From Natronoglomus mannanivorans (GTDB taxonomy: Archaea > Halobacteriota > Halobacteria > Halobacteriales > Natrialbaceae): a stretch of DNA of 64,000 nucleotides. The notes under the pieces are model-generated. The model was not told where the DNA came from and did no database searches. It was given only the letters and a program-made list of their open reading frames with translations. Both the position numbers and the translations under genes were made by a program. Below are positions 36,679 to 45,274 of the stretch, in pieces; position 1 is the first letter of the stretch; each line of letters begins with the position of its first letter. The stretch lies in NCBI GenBank assembly GCA_025517485.1, contig JAOPKB010000013.1, positions 115,589-179,588 on the forward strand, in the 5' to 3' direction.

Positions 36679-37464
36679 CTACTCTGGGAAGATCTCGACT
36701 TCCCGTTCGATCCCGTCGATCCGGTCGTGGTCTTCGGCGTCGAGTTCCACATCGAGCGCCGCGAGATTCGCCTCGAGGTGGTCTCTGCGACTGGCTTTCG
36801 GGATCGTCACGAGGTTATCCTTCGCAGAGAGCCACGCAAGGCTGACCGCCTCGGGAGTGGTGTCGTGTTTCTCGGCGACCGCGACGACCGCGTCGACCTC
36901 CTCGAGCCGGCCGGCAGCCAGCGGCGAGTACGCGACCAGCAGGTAGTCGTGTTCCTGGGCGTGTTCGAGGAGTTCCGTGGGCTGGAAGAGCGGGTGGTAC
37001 TCGACCTGATGGGCCGCGATCGGCGACTCGAGGATCTCCAGGGCCTCCTCGAGTTGCGCGACCGAGAAGTTGCTCAGGCCGACGTGCTCGATAGTGCCTG
37101 CCTCCCGGAGGTCGTCGAACGCTGGCAGCGTCCGGTCGGGCTCGTAGGTCTCGATCGGCCGGTGGACGTACAGCAGGTCGATCGTCTCGAGACCCAGTCG
37201 CCCGAGGCTCTCGTCGGTGGTCTCGTGGACGGCCTCGGGAGCGAGGCTGTCGGCCCACACCTTCGTCGCGACGGTGAGGTCGTCTCGGGGGACGTCGCTC
37301 AGGGCGAACCCCTCCCCGACGACGCCCTCGTTGTCGTAGATCTGGGCCGTATCGAGGTGTCGGTAGCCGACCTCGAGTGCGGTCGCGATCGTCTCCGGGT
37401 CGCCGATCCCCATCGTTCCGAGTCCGACGGGTGGCAGTGTGAGTGTGGGCGTGGACGTGCGCAT
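36679..37464 (-). CDS. Aldo/keto reductase
   Basis: This 261-residue protein has the AKR (alpha/beta)8 barrel. The catalytic tetrad is visible: Asp and Tyr in YRHLDTAQIYDNEGVVG, Lys in TVATKVWADS and His in LLYVHRPIETYEP. The NADPH end has IPKASRRDHLEANLAAL. It reduces aldehydes or ketones with NADPH; a 2,5-diketogluconate-reductase-like specificity is common among such short AKRs but is not proven. The ATG at 37464 starts shortly before the first strand (PTLTLPPVGLGTMGIGD). Confidence 0.9.
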   Translation of the reverse strand: MRTSTPTLTLPPVGLGTMGIGDPETIATALEVGYRHLDTAQIYDNEGVVGEGFALSDVPRDDLTVATKVWADSLAPEAVHETTDESLGRLGLETIDLLYVHRPIETYEPDRTLPAFDDLREAGTIEHVGLSNFSVAQLEEALEILESPIAAHQVEYHPLFQPTELLEHAQEHDYLLVAYSPLAAGRLEEVDAVVAVAEKHDTTPEAVSLAWLSAKDNLVTIPKASRRDHLEANLAALDVELDAEDHDRIDGIEREVEIFPE

Positions 37465-37713
37465 GGGTAACGTCAGTTACGGACGCACAAGTACGCTCGC
37501 GTCGCGGGTCCGATTCGGCGTGATCGGGGGAGGCGGAGACGGTGCGGGATCGACTGCCGGCTCGAGGCGGTCAGACACGGGTTCTCGAGAGAGAGAGAGA
37601 AGGACAGGGGATAAGCGGAACAGCGGGACAGCGGACGAGAAGGAGACCCGGGAGACAGCGAATGGGCGGGACAGAGGACGAGAGAGAGACAGCGAATGGA
37701 AGAGACCCGCGTG

Positions 37714-38415
37714 TCAGTACCCCGACCGCACGCGTCCCACGTCGAGGCGGCCGTAGTGCCAGAGTGTCCCCGTCAGACCGTGGTCGGCGATCCGGCGGCC
37801 GGAACTCTCGACGAGCACCGTCGGACAGTAGCCCGTCGGCAGGCCGTAATCACGAGCGAGCGCCCGGCTGAACGCCGTATCCTCGTTGGGCACGTTCGGA
37901 AAGCCACCCGTCCGTTCGTAGGCCGCGCGGCGAACGAAGAAGTTGAATCCCGGCAGAATTGGGTACTCGAGTCGCGGGAAGACGTGGTTGATCGTCGCCT
38001 CCATCAGTTTCGCTCGCAGGGGGCCGGTGATTCGACAGCGCGAGGAGGCGGCCGCCAGCCCCTCGGCCTCGACGAATCCCAGCAGCCGCGTCAGGTAGTT
38101 CGCCCGCAGGACGGTGTCGGCGTCGACGAACGCCAGCCACTCTCCGTCGGCCGCGAGCGCCCCCTGGTGGCGGGCGGCACCGATTCCGGTGCCCTCCTGC
38201 TCGAGTATCCGGGTGTCGTACTCCGCGGCGATCGACCGGGTGCCGTCGGTCGAGTCGCCGTCGACGACGATCGTCTCGTACGCGTAGGCGGTGTCGAGGT
38301 CGCGGATGCTGGCGAGGGTCCCGCGGAGGTAGTCACGTTCGTTTGCGGCCGGGACGACGACACTGACGTCGGGATCGGTCGGTCGGTGGGTTTCGCCCGG
38401 GCTCGAACTCGTCAT
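37714..38415 (-). CDS. Family 2 glycosyltransferase
   Basis: This 233-residue GT-A enzyme has VVVPAANERDYLRGTLASIR with the nucleotide-binding strand, IVVDGDSTDGT (about 48-58), and the DxD-type motif AFVDADTVLRANYLTRL near 97-113. A GFNFFVRRAAYERTGGFP acceptor-region motif follows. It lacks membrane helices. It would transfer a sugar from a nucleotide or dolichol-phosphate donor. Upstream sequence 37465-37713 contains a GA-rich low-complexity stretch (near 37585-37700) and no gene. Confidence 0.88.
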   Translation of the reverse strand: MTSSSPGETHRPTDPDVSVVVPAANERDYLRGTLASIRDLDTAYAYETIVVDGDSTDGTRSIAAEYDTRILEQEGTGIGAARHQGALAADGEWLAFVDADTVLRANYLTRLLGFVEAEGLAAASSRCRITGPLRAKLMEATINHVFPRLEYPILPGFNFFVRRAAYERTGGFPNVPNEDTAFSRALARDYGLPTGYCPTVLVESSGRRIADHGLTGTLWHYGRLDVGRVRSGY

Positions 38416-38481
38416 CTCTCTGGATGGTCACGGCCCGGCCGCTTAACTCACACCGGTATTGGGCTCGCGGGGCTGCTCGAG

Positions 38482-38532
38482 TTCGGATTCGGATTCGGAT
38501 TCGGATTCGGATTCGGATTCGGATTCGGATTC
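38482..38532. repeat. TTCGGA tandem hexanucleotide repeat
   Basis: Eight and a half perfect copies of TTCGGA fill 38482-38532, directly after the stop codon (38531-38533, minus strand) of the gene that ends at 38531. Read in the frame shifted relative to that gene, the repeat encodes alternating Ser-Glu (SESESE...). Perfect copies suggest recent slippage. See findings. Confidence 0.9.
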
Positions 38533-39082
38533 AAGCGTTCGCTCTCGCTCGCCGCTCTCTTTCCTCCTCGTCCTCCCGCTTCGCGTCGCCACTCGCAGAC
38601 ACCTCCACATCCCGGCGCGTCTCACGGGCCGGAACCGCCTCGTACGCGACGTCGTTTTCCTCGAGCACGTCTCGAAGCTCCTCGAGTCCGCGGTCGATGT
38701 CGATCCCGACGCGGTCGACGTGGGCGTCGGGCGACTCGCTGGGATCGGTCTCGAAGTGCGCCGTCAACTCGAGACCCGAGGGGTGGTGATACCCGCGGAC
38801 GTGGACCTGCCACCAGCGATAGCCCAGCGGGTGGTCGCTCTGGTACTCGACCCGCCGGAGGTTGAGCACCTCGCCGAAGTACGCGAAGGACATGTCCCAG
38901 TTGGGCGCGAAGTGCTCGCTCCCGAGGACCGACTCCATCTCGTCGGCCTCGAGGGCGACGATCAGCGCGTCCTCCGGCGGTTTGGGTCGAGTGAAAAAGC
39001 GGCCTCTGGCCGAGATGAACAGGCGACGGAGATCGCGAAGGACGGCGTCGGTGATGTTGGCTTTCGAAACGCGGCGTGGCAT
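38531..39082 (-). CDS. Conserved haloarchaeal protein of unknown function
   Basis: This 183-residue protein has a conserved-looking core (about 30-135) with DMSFAYFGEVLNLRRVEYQS, then GYRWWQVHVRGYHHPSGLEL and TAHFETDPSESPDAHVDRVG, suggesting an alpha/beta domain. The C-terminal 50 residues are charged (KREDEEERERRARANA). The stop codon lies exactly at the edge of the TTCGGA repeat, so a one-base slip would extend the protein with a Ser-Glu tail. No function could be assigned. Confidence 0.65.
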   Translation of the reverse strand: MPRRVSKANITDAVLRDLRRLFISARGRFFTRPKPPEDALIVALEADEMESVLGSEHFAPNWDMSFAYFGEVLNLRRVEYQSDHPLGYRWWQVHVRGYHHPSGLELTAHFETDPSESPDAHVDRVGIDIDRGLEELRDVLEENDVAYEAVPARETRRDVEVSASGDAKREDEEERERRARANA

Positions 39083-39403
39083 GAGGTGTGTAGGCGCTCG
39101 AGGAGCGTAAAGGGGCGGCCCCAGTGGACGAAGTGAGAAAGGGTCTTTGGAGGGAGGCGTGTAGGCTCGAGTGGCCGATGACGAATCACCCGCTCAGAGC
39201 CGGACTCGGCACCCGGTGATGACGAGCCCTATGAGTGCCGAGGCCAGCTTTCTATCCATACATTTCCGAGGGGAAGTGAACGAACGCCAGAGAATCACGT
39301 TTGCTACCCTCTGAGAGAAGCAGTCGTACTCGACATAAATAACAACACACGGGCATAAATTGAAGGAAATGATAAGTAAGAGTACACCATCTTAGCAGTA
39401 TTT
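39083..39403. other. Intergenic region at left edge of the lower-GC stretch
   Basis: No gene is seen in these 321 nt. Base composition changes from GC-rich to AT-rich around 39230-39300. TATA-like words (ACATAAATAAC near 39335-39346, GCATAAATTG near 39353-39362) precede the Tat lipoprotein gene. I looked for att-type direct repeats or a tRNA 3' end and saw none. Confidence 0.4.
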
Positions 39404-41251
39404 ATGACTGATACAGTATCGGAAAAGTCTGTCACCCGAAGACAGTTTCTTGCGGCAACTGGCGTGGTTGCGATGGGTGGGCTCGCAGGCTGTGTTAATC
39501 AAGTCGTTGCAAGAACCACAAACACCGGTGCATCACCCGCAGCCATGTTCGGTGGAATCCGAAACGACCAGTTTATCGGGGTTACCGCCGGTGAAACCTT
39601 CCGATTGTCTCCGATCATCCGTGTCGAAGAAGGGTCCCTCTCCGGAGACATAACACTCGAATCATGGATTACAAACGCGAAGGTCGCCCCTGCTCAGGAT
39701 TACAACTCCGTACGCTCGAATAAGTGCTGCCCTCCTGCGTTCGATCCCATTCTCGATGAATCCGACGACGAGGATGAGCAAGACGAAGATGACGACTCCA
39801 ACGATACCGACGGAGTTCTCTCAGCCGTGCTCGAACTGGAGAGACAGCTTCTCTCCCAGACGAACGAGGCAGCAGAAGCCATCGAGCGCAGTGCACGAAC
39901 CGGTCGGAATCCGCAAACCGGCAAAGAAATCCAGGTGTATCTTGATGAAATGATGAACACTATTGACGAGATACGGTCGGCGCTGGAACGCTGCTCGGAC
40001 GACGTCTGCGTGACCGTACGAAACCATGCAGACGGTCGGAAAAAACTGACTCAGCAGGCGTCATCGTACTTTGAACACGACCAAGATTTCAGTGCCGCCG
40101 AAGAAGCGGTTCAGGAGATACAAACAATCGTTGAGGGTGATATCGACCTACTTGAATCATCGCTGAAAAGTCCCTCCACTTCGGGACAAGCGTCTCGCAT
40201 TGCACGCGTACAGGACCTGACCGGAGCGAGTGACGACGAGATACGTGGGATGTACGAGTACCTCGAACAGGAACCTGTGTTGAGTGAACGGTGTATCATC
40301 ACTCTTCCGGATGCGCGGGCACCGCGAGATGGACCGACAGTAGAGTCGTTGATTACTCCAGACCGCCTTATCGAGTTTGTCACTGGTCAAGCAGATGACG
40401 AGGGTAAACTCTATTCGTGGGGGAGTAACGAATACGAGGCGGCTACGACAGAAGACGACGATGACGAGAGTGAATCGTGTGAGCAACACTCCTCTGGGGA
40501 AGGTCTATCAACTGAGGGTCATGTGTACTGTTGGGGTGATAATTCTACGACGGCAATATCGGGGCCGATCCATACGTATGGTAGTCTCGACGTAGTTCAG
40601 TCCAGTTCGAGTGTCGGTGTCATAAATACGCCTCCGGTGGCAACCGACGAGAAGTCAAAGATTGGGGTAACTTCCGATGGACAACCAACAGCTGTTGACA
40701 ACTTGGATGAGTGGGGACGTGAAAACGGGCCTGCGTCATCTACGTCGACTATCGTGTGTCAGGTTCTCGTACAACCCGCTGGCTGCCCATGTCCGTTCCC
40801 GGCGTTACTACACGTCCAGCGTCACAAAAACAACGACCAATACGTCTACTCATGCGGTTGGGTGATCGATGATTCGTGCCTTTACGAGGACTCTACGACG
40901 GTGTTGATGGGGAGTGGAGGAAGTGGTGCAGGGGAGGCGGTCTTCACGGATATATCTGTGGCTGACAGCGGTGAAATTAGCGCCGATGAGATTAAGCGCT
41001 TGTTGCCAGACGACGTGTCATCTATAGGGTCACAGATGTTTGATGGCCGCCTCGACGGCGCGGTTCGTTCGGGGATCATCCCGGACGACGAGCTTGCCAA
41101 GACAGTTGCTCAGACAGTTTCCTCTAACGGCGACGTTTACTGCGTGTGTACGCCTTTCAATGGTCCATACTTACATCTCGCGGCTGATGGGGAAACGAAT
41201 AATGTGGTAAAATTCAAAGCCGGAGCCGAACTCTCGAAAAGTGTGAATTAG
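39404..41251 (+). CDS. Large Tat-exported lipoprotein of unknown function
   Basis: This 615-residue protein has a twin-arginine signal: RRQFLAATGVVAMGGLAGC, with Cys30 as probable lipidated residue. After an N-terminal beta region there is an acidic loop (DESDDEDEQDEDDDSNDTDG, about 118-137), a helical coiled-coil-like segment (about 140-260) and a C-terminal Cys-containing beta-rich part (YCWGDN, CPCPFPALLHV, YSCGWVIDDSCLYED, YCVCTPFNG). There are more Cys residues than normal for a haloarchaeal protein, which suggests disulfides outside the cell. Codon use and base composition are AT-richer than neighbours, pointing to horizontal acquisition. No family recognised. Confidence 0.75.
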   Translation: MTDTVSEKSVTRRQFLAATGVVAMGGLAGCVNQVVARTTNTGASPAAMFGGIRNDQFIGVTAGETFRLSPIIRVEEGSLSGDITLESWITNAKVAPAQDYNSVRSNKCCPPAFDPILDESDDEDEQDEDDDSNDTDGVLSAVLELERQLLSQTNEAAEAIERSARTGRNPQTGKEIQVYLDEMMNTIDEIRSALERCSDDVCVTVRNHADGRKKLTQQASSYFEHDQDFSAAEEAVQEIQTIVEGDIDLLESSLKSPSTSGQASRIARVQDLTGASDDEIRGMYEYLEQEPVLSERCIITLPDARAPRDGPTVESLITPDRLIEFVTGQADDEGKLYSWGSNEYEAATTEDDDDESESCEQHSSGEGLSTEGHVYCWGDNSTTAISGPIHTYGSLDVVQSSSSVGVINTPPVATDEKSKIGVTSDGQPTAVDNLDEWGRENGPASSTSTIVCQVLVQPAGCPCPFPALLHVQRHKNNDQYVYSCGWVIDDSCLYEDSTTVLMGSGGSGAGEAVFTDISVADSGEISADEIKRLLPDDVSSIGSQMFDGRLDGAVRSGIIPDDELAKTVAQTVSSNGDVYCVCTPFNGPYLHLAADGETNNVVKFKAGAELSKSVN

Positions 41252-41280
41252 CTCACCGCGGGACAGTTCATTAGATTCAT

Positions 41281-41980
41281 TTGCAATCCTATGGGGTTGA
41301 AAACAATGCTTTGCTCTTCGATTCTGGCGGTTTCGTGATTCCGGGAAGTCCAGACCTCGATGCAACAGAGGAGACCTTTGCATTGTTGCAAGACGACGGG
41401 ATTTGTTTTCGTAGTAGGATACCAAAATATCCGCACATCAGGCGCGCCAAGTGGAAGGACACTGTTTCCCGTGACGAGTTCACGACCTCAACGAAGAACA
41501 CGCTCGGAAGCACGCTTACGGTGTTCTCGCTTGACGATTGCGTTGAGGAAATCACGTGCGTTCTAAGCGGGGAGACACCCGATGAGAGCGAGGACGACGA
41601 GGATACCGTACCAATTTGTTAGTGGAGTTGAGAATCAAGCAGACGAACCAATCTCTGACATTCTGGCAAACATGGATCCATACGTCTTCGAAGGACTTGT
41701 TGCAGCAGTTCTTCTGGCAATGGGATATCACGCGAAAACTCGAGACGGTCAGGACCGTGGTATTGACGTGGTCGCTCATCCGGATTTCACTGAAACCCAT
41801 CTACATTCTCTCACGGAACCCACCGGGCGAAGAGTAGCAAGATCGAGTAAACGGATTGCGGAACGAGCGGAGTCTATAGACGCTCTAATCACATTCACTA
41901 TGGATAGATTCCGAGTTGTGAGTGCCGAGGCCATCGGTTCACTCGTTACGCTCGGGCCACCGCCGACTCTCGGCTCTTGA
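41281..41980 (+). pseudogene. Frameshifted remnant of Mrr-type restriction endonuclease
   Basis: Two overlapping frames form one broken gene. The first (41281-41622) encodes VPGSP-like N-terminal region ending in an acidic patch (DESEDDEDTVP). The second (41582-41980) contains ANMDPYVFEGLVAAVLLAMG followed by RDGQDRGIDVVAHPDFTETH, which matches the start of the Mrr catalytic domain with its Asp. The QxK catalytic strand expected next is missing: the sequence continues in unrelated RVARSSKRIAERAESIDALI. The gene is thus frameshifted near 41600 and deleted after about 41800. Mrr enzymes cut foreign or methylated DNA. Joining of both frames into one ancestral gene is inferred. Confidence 0.65.
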
Positions 41981-42069
41981 TTGGTTCTATCACCCAAGAC
42001 CTGCTGGTCACCCCCGTCACCGTCGCTGACGACGTGCCCGGTAGAGGAAGGCGACAGAAGCAGTTGAGA

Positions 42070-43071
42070 TCAACTCGAGTGAGCGGGGACGCCGAGAAAC
42101 TCGAACGGTTCAGTTTCGACGAGGTCGTCGGCGACGTCGCCAGCGAAGACGTTCGCCTGGTTCTCACCGAGTGACAGCGATCGAACGCCGGCATCGGCAT
42201 CGGCGTCGAAGTCGATTCCCTCGAGGTCCAGCCAGAAGACGTTCGGCGAGAGCGCCGACTCGAAGTAGTAGCGTCGGTCTCGGTGATCGGCGACCGTTCG
42301 CCAGCGTGTCGAGGAGATGTGTGGTTCGTCCGGCGTACTGATCCCGTAGGGCACGGAGACGTTGCGGATCGCGCCGAAGACACTCGCCGTTGCGGCTCGC
42401 CGGTCGTGAGTCTGGGGGAGTGCGTCCACGTAAAAACTTGCACGGGCGAATCGGTCAGCTGGACGGTTCGTTCCCGGCAGCATGACGGTTCCACCGATCT
42501 CGGACCAGTACTCGTCGAGTGCGAGTTGCTGGTCGAACGGTGGGGAGTTCGTCATCACCTGATACGCCCGGTCGTGGTGAATCGTCAATTCGCCGTCGAC
42601 GTACTCGAGAACGGCGCTGTCTCCTGTTGCGTCCGATATGGACAGGTGCAGAGTGGCGAGCCGGCCTTCGTCCGGAATGTCCTCGGAAACGACGACGAAG
42701 TCCTCTGTCCGGTGATTCTCGACTGCCTCGGCGACTGTCGCGAAGTTGTCGAGGACGTATTGCGCCCACAGCGAAATCGACAGTGCGGGTGTGTCGCCGT
42801 CCCACTCGGGATAGGTGGATTCGGTGAGCCACAGGACGTTCGCGGCCAGCCCTGCTTCGTTCATCCCGTCGGTGGTCGCGATATCGTACGCGGAGGCGAT
42901 GACGCTGCCGTACTCAGCGGTCCACTCCATCGAGGCTGGACCGACTTCGCCCGTTCGATCCATTCCACGCGGGAATACCCAGATGTTGGTTCCAATCTCG
43001 TCGTGCCAGTCCATCGACCGAGCGGTGAGTACGATGTCCTCGGGTCCGAGATACACCAATCGCGTACACAT
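42070..43071 (-). CDS. Linear amide C-N hydrolase (choloylglycine hydrolase family)
   Basis: This 333-residue Ntn-hydrolase has nucleophile Cys2 exposed after removal of Met1 (MCTRLVYLGPEDIVLTARSMDW), with the family's conserved Arg (R18) and Asp (D20). Conserved Asn appears in TTDGMNEAGLAANVLWL (about 67-83) and Asn in AYQVMTNSPPFDQQ (about 167-180), with Arg in SSTRWRTVADHRD. Family members hydrolyse bile-salt conjugates, penicillin V or N-acyl homoserine lactones. In archaea the natural substrate is unknown; an acyl-homoserine-lactone-type amide is one possibility. The gene is at the right edge of the lower-GC stretch. Confidence 0.88.
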   Translation of the reverse strand: MCTRLVYLGPEDIVLTARSMDWHDEIGTNIWVFPRGMDRTGEVGPASMEWTAEYGSVIASAYDIATTDGMNEAGLAANVLWLTESTYPEWDGDTPALSISLWAQYVLDNFATVAEAVENHRTEDFVVVSEDIPDEGRLATLHLSISDATGDSAVLEYVDGELTIHHDRAYQVMTNSPPFDQQLALDEYWSEIGGTVMLPGTNRPADRFARASFYVDALPQTHDRRAATASVFGAIRNVSVPYGISTPDEPHISSTRWRTVADHRDRRYYFESALSPNVFWLDLEGIDFDADADAGVRSLSLGENQANVFAGDVADDLVETEPFEFLGVPAHSS

Positions 43072-43344
43072 CTACGAGCGCCCTCCTGTCTCTCGGTCGC
43101 TGGATGCAATGGGCCTGAACATGAACGTGTCGTACCTCGAGCAGGAACATAAGTCACGTTTGGTCCGAACTGATACGTTCTGACTGGTGAGGCCTCTCTC
43201 TTTCAGGTTCAGAAACAAGCGTGACGACCGGATCACTGGTATGACGAGAGCTTGCTCTTTGTCCCTGTCGAACGCCAGCACGAACTGGTCATCACGCGTC
43301 CGAATGATGTCAAAGGGAGGCTGAGGTCGAACTATTCCCACCCC

Positions 43345-43968
43345 TCATCCGTGTCGTTCTCTGTGATGGGCTTTCAGCCGCTGGTACTCGTCGTTGTCCC
43401 TCACTTTCTTCAGCCACGCCTGATAGACGAGCGCGGCCTCGCGTTTGTCCGGGTCCGCCCAGTATACCGGGTCGCGCTCTTCGCCGTCAACGTACTTCTG
43501 GCCGCCGGGATACTTCGCGTATCGCATTGCTCGTGTGTACCCCATCTGGAGGTACTTTCGCGCCATGTCCATGCCGACGAAGTCGCCGTCGCGTTCGTAC
43601 TGGCGAAACCGTTCGTGAATCGCCTGCCCGCCCTCGTCGGCGGTTTCGCGGTCCACATACCCCCACAGCGGTAGGAGCTCGGACTTGTACGGCTGCACCT
43701 TGAACACACCCTCTTCGCCGCGTCCAATTTCGTATCGCTCGGGGTGTGCGCGGTAGTCGACGTCGTCTGCGGCGTCGTCTCGCCGATGCGCCGAGTCACC
43801 GTCAGCCGTGTCGCGTTCCTCGTCGGTCACGAGTCTGAGTTCGGTCGGCGACGACTTTGTGATGTCGACCTCAGAGATCGATCGAGTCCTCTGTAAGCAA
43901 GACAGAAGTACCGCCCAGCTAGTGTACTCTGTGATAGGTTTTTCTCTCTTGACGTCGTCGATTTTCAC
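43345..43968 (-). CDS. DUF4385 family protein
   Basis: This 207-residue frame contains the conserved DUF4385 block: DVDYRAHPERYEIGRGEEGV (about 69-88), FKVQPYKSELLPLWGYVD, and DFVGMDMARKYLQMGYTRAM with RYAKYPGGQKY. The family has no known function. The start is uncertain: GTG 43968 gives an N-terminal region (about 1-45) unlike the family, while an in-frame GTG at 43830 would give a 161-residue protein. The C-terminus is the expected one. Confidence 0.75.
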   Translation of the reverse strand: MKIDDVKREKPITEYTSWAVLLSCLQRTRSISEVDITKSSPTELRLVTDEERDTADGDSAHRRDDAADDVDYRAHPERYEIGRGEEGVFKVQPYKSELLPLWGYVDRETADEGGQAIHERFRQYERDGDFVGMDMARKYLQMGYTRAMRYAKYPGGQKYVDGEERDPVYWADPDKREAALVYQAWLKKVRDNDEYQRLKAHHRERHG

Positions 43969-43980
43969 ATCTCAGATAGT

Positions 43981-44172
43981 ATACGGTTTTCGTGGGAGTA
44001 CAAGGTCGTTAGACCGGATCGAGGCCCAGCGCTGAAAGAGGTCGAAGACCCGGAAACGACGTTGAACGAATGTGGAAAACACGGGTGGGAGCTTACCGAA
44101 ACGATCGACTACGTCGGCGGTGGGACGAAGTACCTTGTATTCAAGCGTCGACGGGGTGTGACGAATGAGTGA
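43981..44172 (+). pseudogene. DUF4177 small protein lacking a normal start codon
   Basis: In-frame translation from 43993 gives WEYKVVRPDRGPALKEVEDP, then ETTLNECGKHGWELTETIDY and VGGGTKYLVFKRRRG, which is an almost full DUF4177 domain (about 55 residues). No ATG, GTG or TTG is in frame upstream. An ATA at 43981, where family members have their Met, may be a mutated ATG. The stop at 44172 overlaps the start of the next gene (44165) by 8 nt. It is either a recently silenced gene or uses a rare start codon. Confidence 0.6.
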
Positions 44173-45169
44173 TCGCTCGAGAGGGACAGCGGATACGATG
44201 CGTGATCGGGCCAACGAAAGTTCGCTGAAGATATGGCTCCTCCTGATCGCGAACCGCCTCCTCGTTACGGCGTTCCTCGCGGGTGCCGTCTTCGCCGTGT
44301 TCGTACTGACCGGTTCGATCAATCCGACCGTTGCCGTGCTTCTCGAGGAGCGCAGCGTTATCGAAACCATCTTCGGAACGATGATCAGCGCGTTGATCCT
44401 GGGGGTGACGCTCGTCGTCGCGATCAATCAGCTGATCATCTCACAGGAAAACGGACCCCTCGGGGACCAACACGAACGAATGAGTAACGCGATGGCCGTT
44501 CGTGGGTTCGTCTCGGAAGTCACTGAGAAACCGTTGCCAGCAGAACCATCTGAATTTTCACGGGATATCGTTGTCGCGACCGAATCGAGGGCAGAGAGGG
44601 TTCGTCGAACGATCGACGCAACCAACGAGCCAGAACTCGAGTCGGCGGTCGATGACTTTCTCGAGAGTGTACTCGAGAACACCGAACGCGTGAAACGAAA
44701 ATTGGACGGCGCAGAGTTCGGAACGTTCGAGGTGGTGTCTGCGCTTTTAGATTACAACTATTCCTGGAAGATCGTCCAGACGGAACAGCTCAAGGGCGAA
44801 TACGGCGGTGTATTGAACGACGACCAGCTCACGGCGTTGAACGATCTGCAACAGGCGTTCGTTATATTCGGTCCCGTCCGCGAACACATCAAGACGCTGT
44901 ATTTCCAGTGGCAGTTGATCAACCTGTCACGGCTCATTCTCTACACTGCAGTCCCCGGAATCGTAATGGCCACGGTAACACTGGCGTTCGTCGATTCGAC
45001 GACGGTTACCGGACAGACGATGATGATCGAAAACCTCGTCTTGGTCATCGGAGCCAGCTTCACACTTTCGCTCGTCCCGTTCTTGCTATTGACCGTCTAT
45101 ATCCTCCGGATCGCCACCGTCGCGAAGCGAACGCTGGCGATTGACCCACTCATCCTCCGGAACGTCTAG
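44165..45169 (+). CDS. Haloarchaeal four-helix membrane protein
   Basis: This 334-residue protein has two N-terminal transmembrane helices (NRLLVTAFLAGAVFAVFVL and TMISALILGVTLVVAINQLI) and two C-terminal ones (LILYTAVPGIVMATVTLAFV and LVLVIGASFTLSLVPFLLL), with a cytoplasmic helical middle (about 100-245). The layout and the LGVTLVVAINQLIISQENGP segment resemble a membrane family common in haloarchaea but without known function. It starts inside the 3' end of the DUF4177 reading frame, suggesting an old operon. Confidence 0.7.
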   Translation: MSDRSRGTADTMRDRANESSLKIWLLLIANRLLVTAFLAGAVFAVFVLTGSINPTVAVLLEERSVIETIFGTMISALILGVTLVVAINQLIISQENGPLGDQHERMSNAMAVRGFVSEVTEKPLPAEPSEFSRDIVVATESRAERVRRTIDATNEPELESAVDDFLESVLENTERVKRKLDGAEFGTFEVVSALLDYNYSWKIVQTEQLKGEYGGVLNDDQLTALNDLQQAFVIFGPVREHIKTLYFQWQLINLSRLILYTAVPGIVMATVTLAFVDSTTVTGQTMMIENLVLVIGASFTLSLVPFLLLTVYILRIATVAKRTLAIDPLILRNV

Positions 45170-45274
45170 GATGGGGAAACGCTCTCGGCAACCAGCGGGA
45201 CCCAGGTCTTTCTGCCGACCCTCGTGATAGCAACGACGTGAGAGCACTCTCGAACCGGGACTACACCACGCACG

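Noticed and set aside
38482..38532. CRISPR-like array
   Set aside because: The unit is a perfect 6-nt tandem repeat without spacers, so it is a simple sequence repeat.
39083..39403. Integration site or tRNA gene at the edge of the lower-GC stretch
   Set aside because: No cloverleaf and no matching direct repeat at the other side (41980-42070) could be found by eye.
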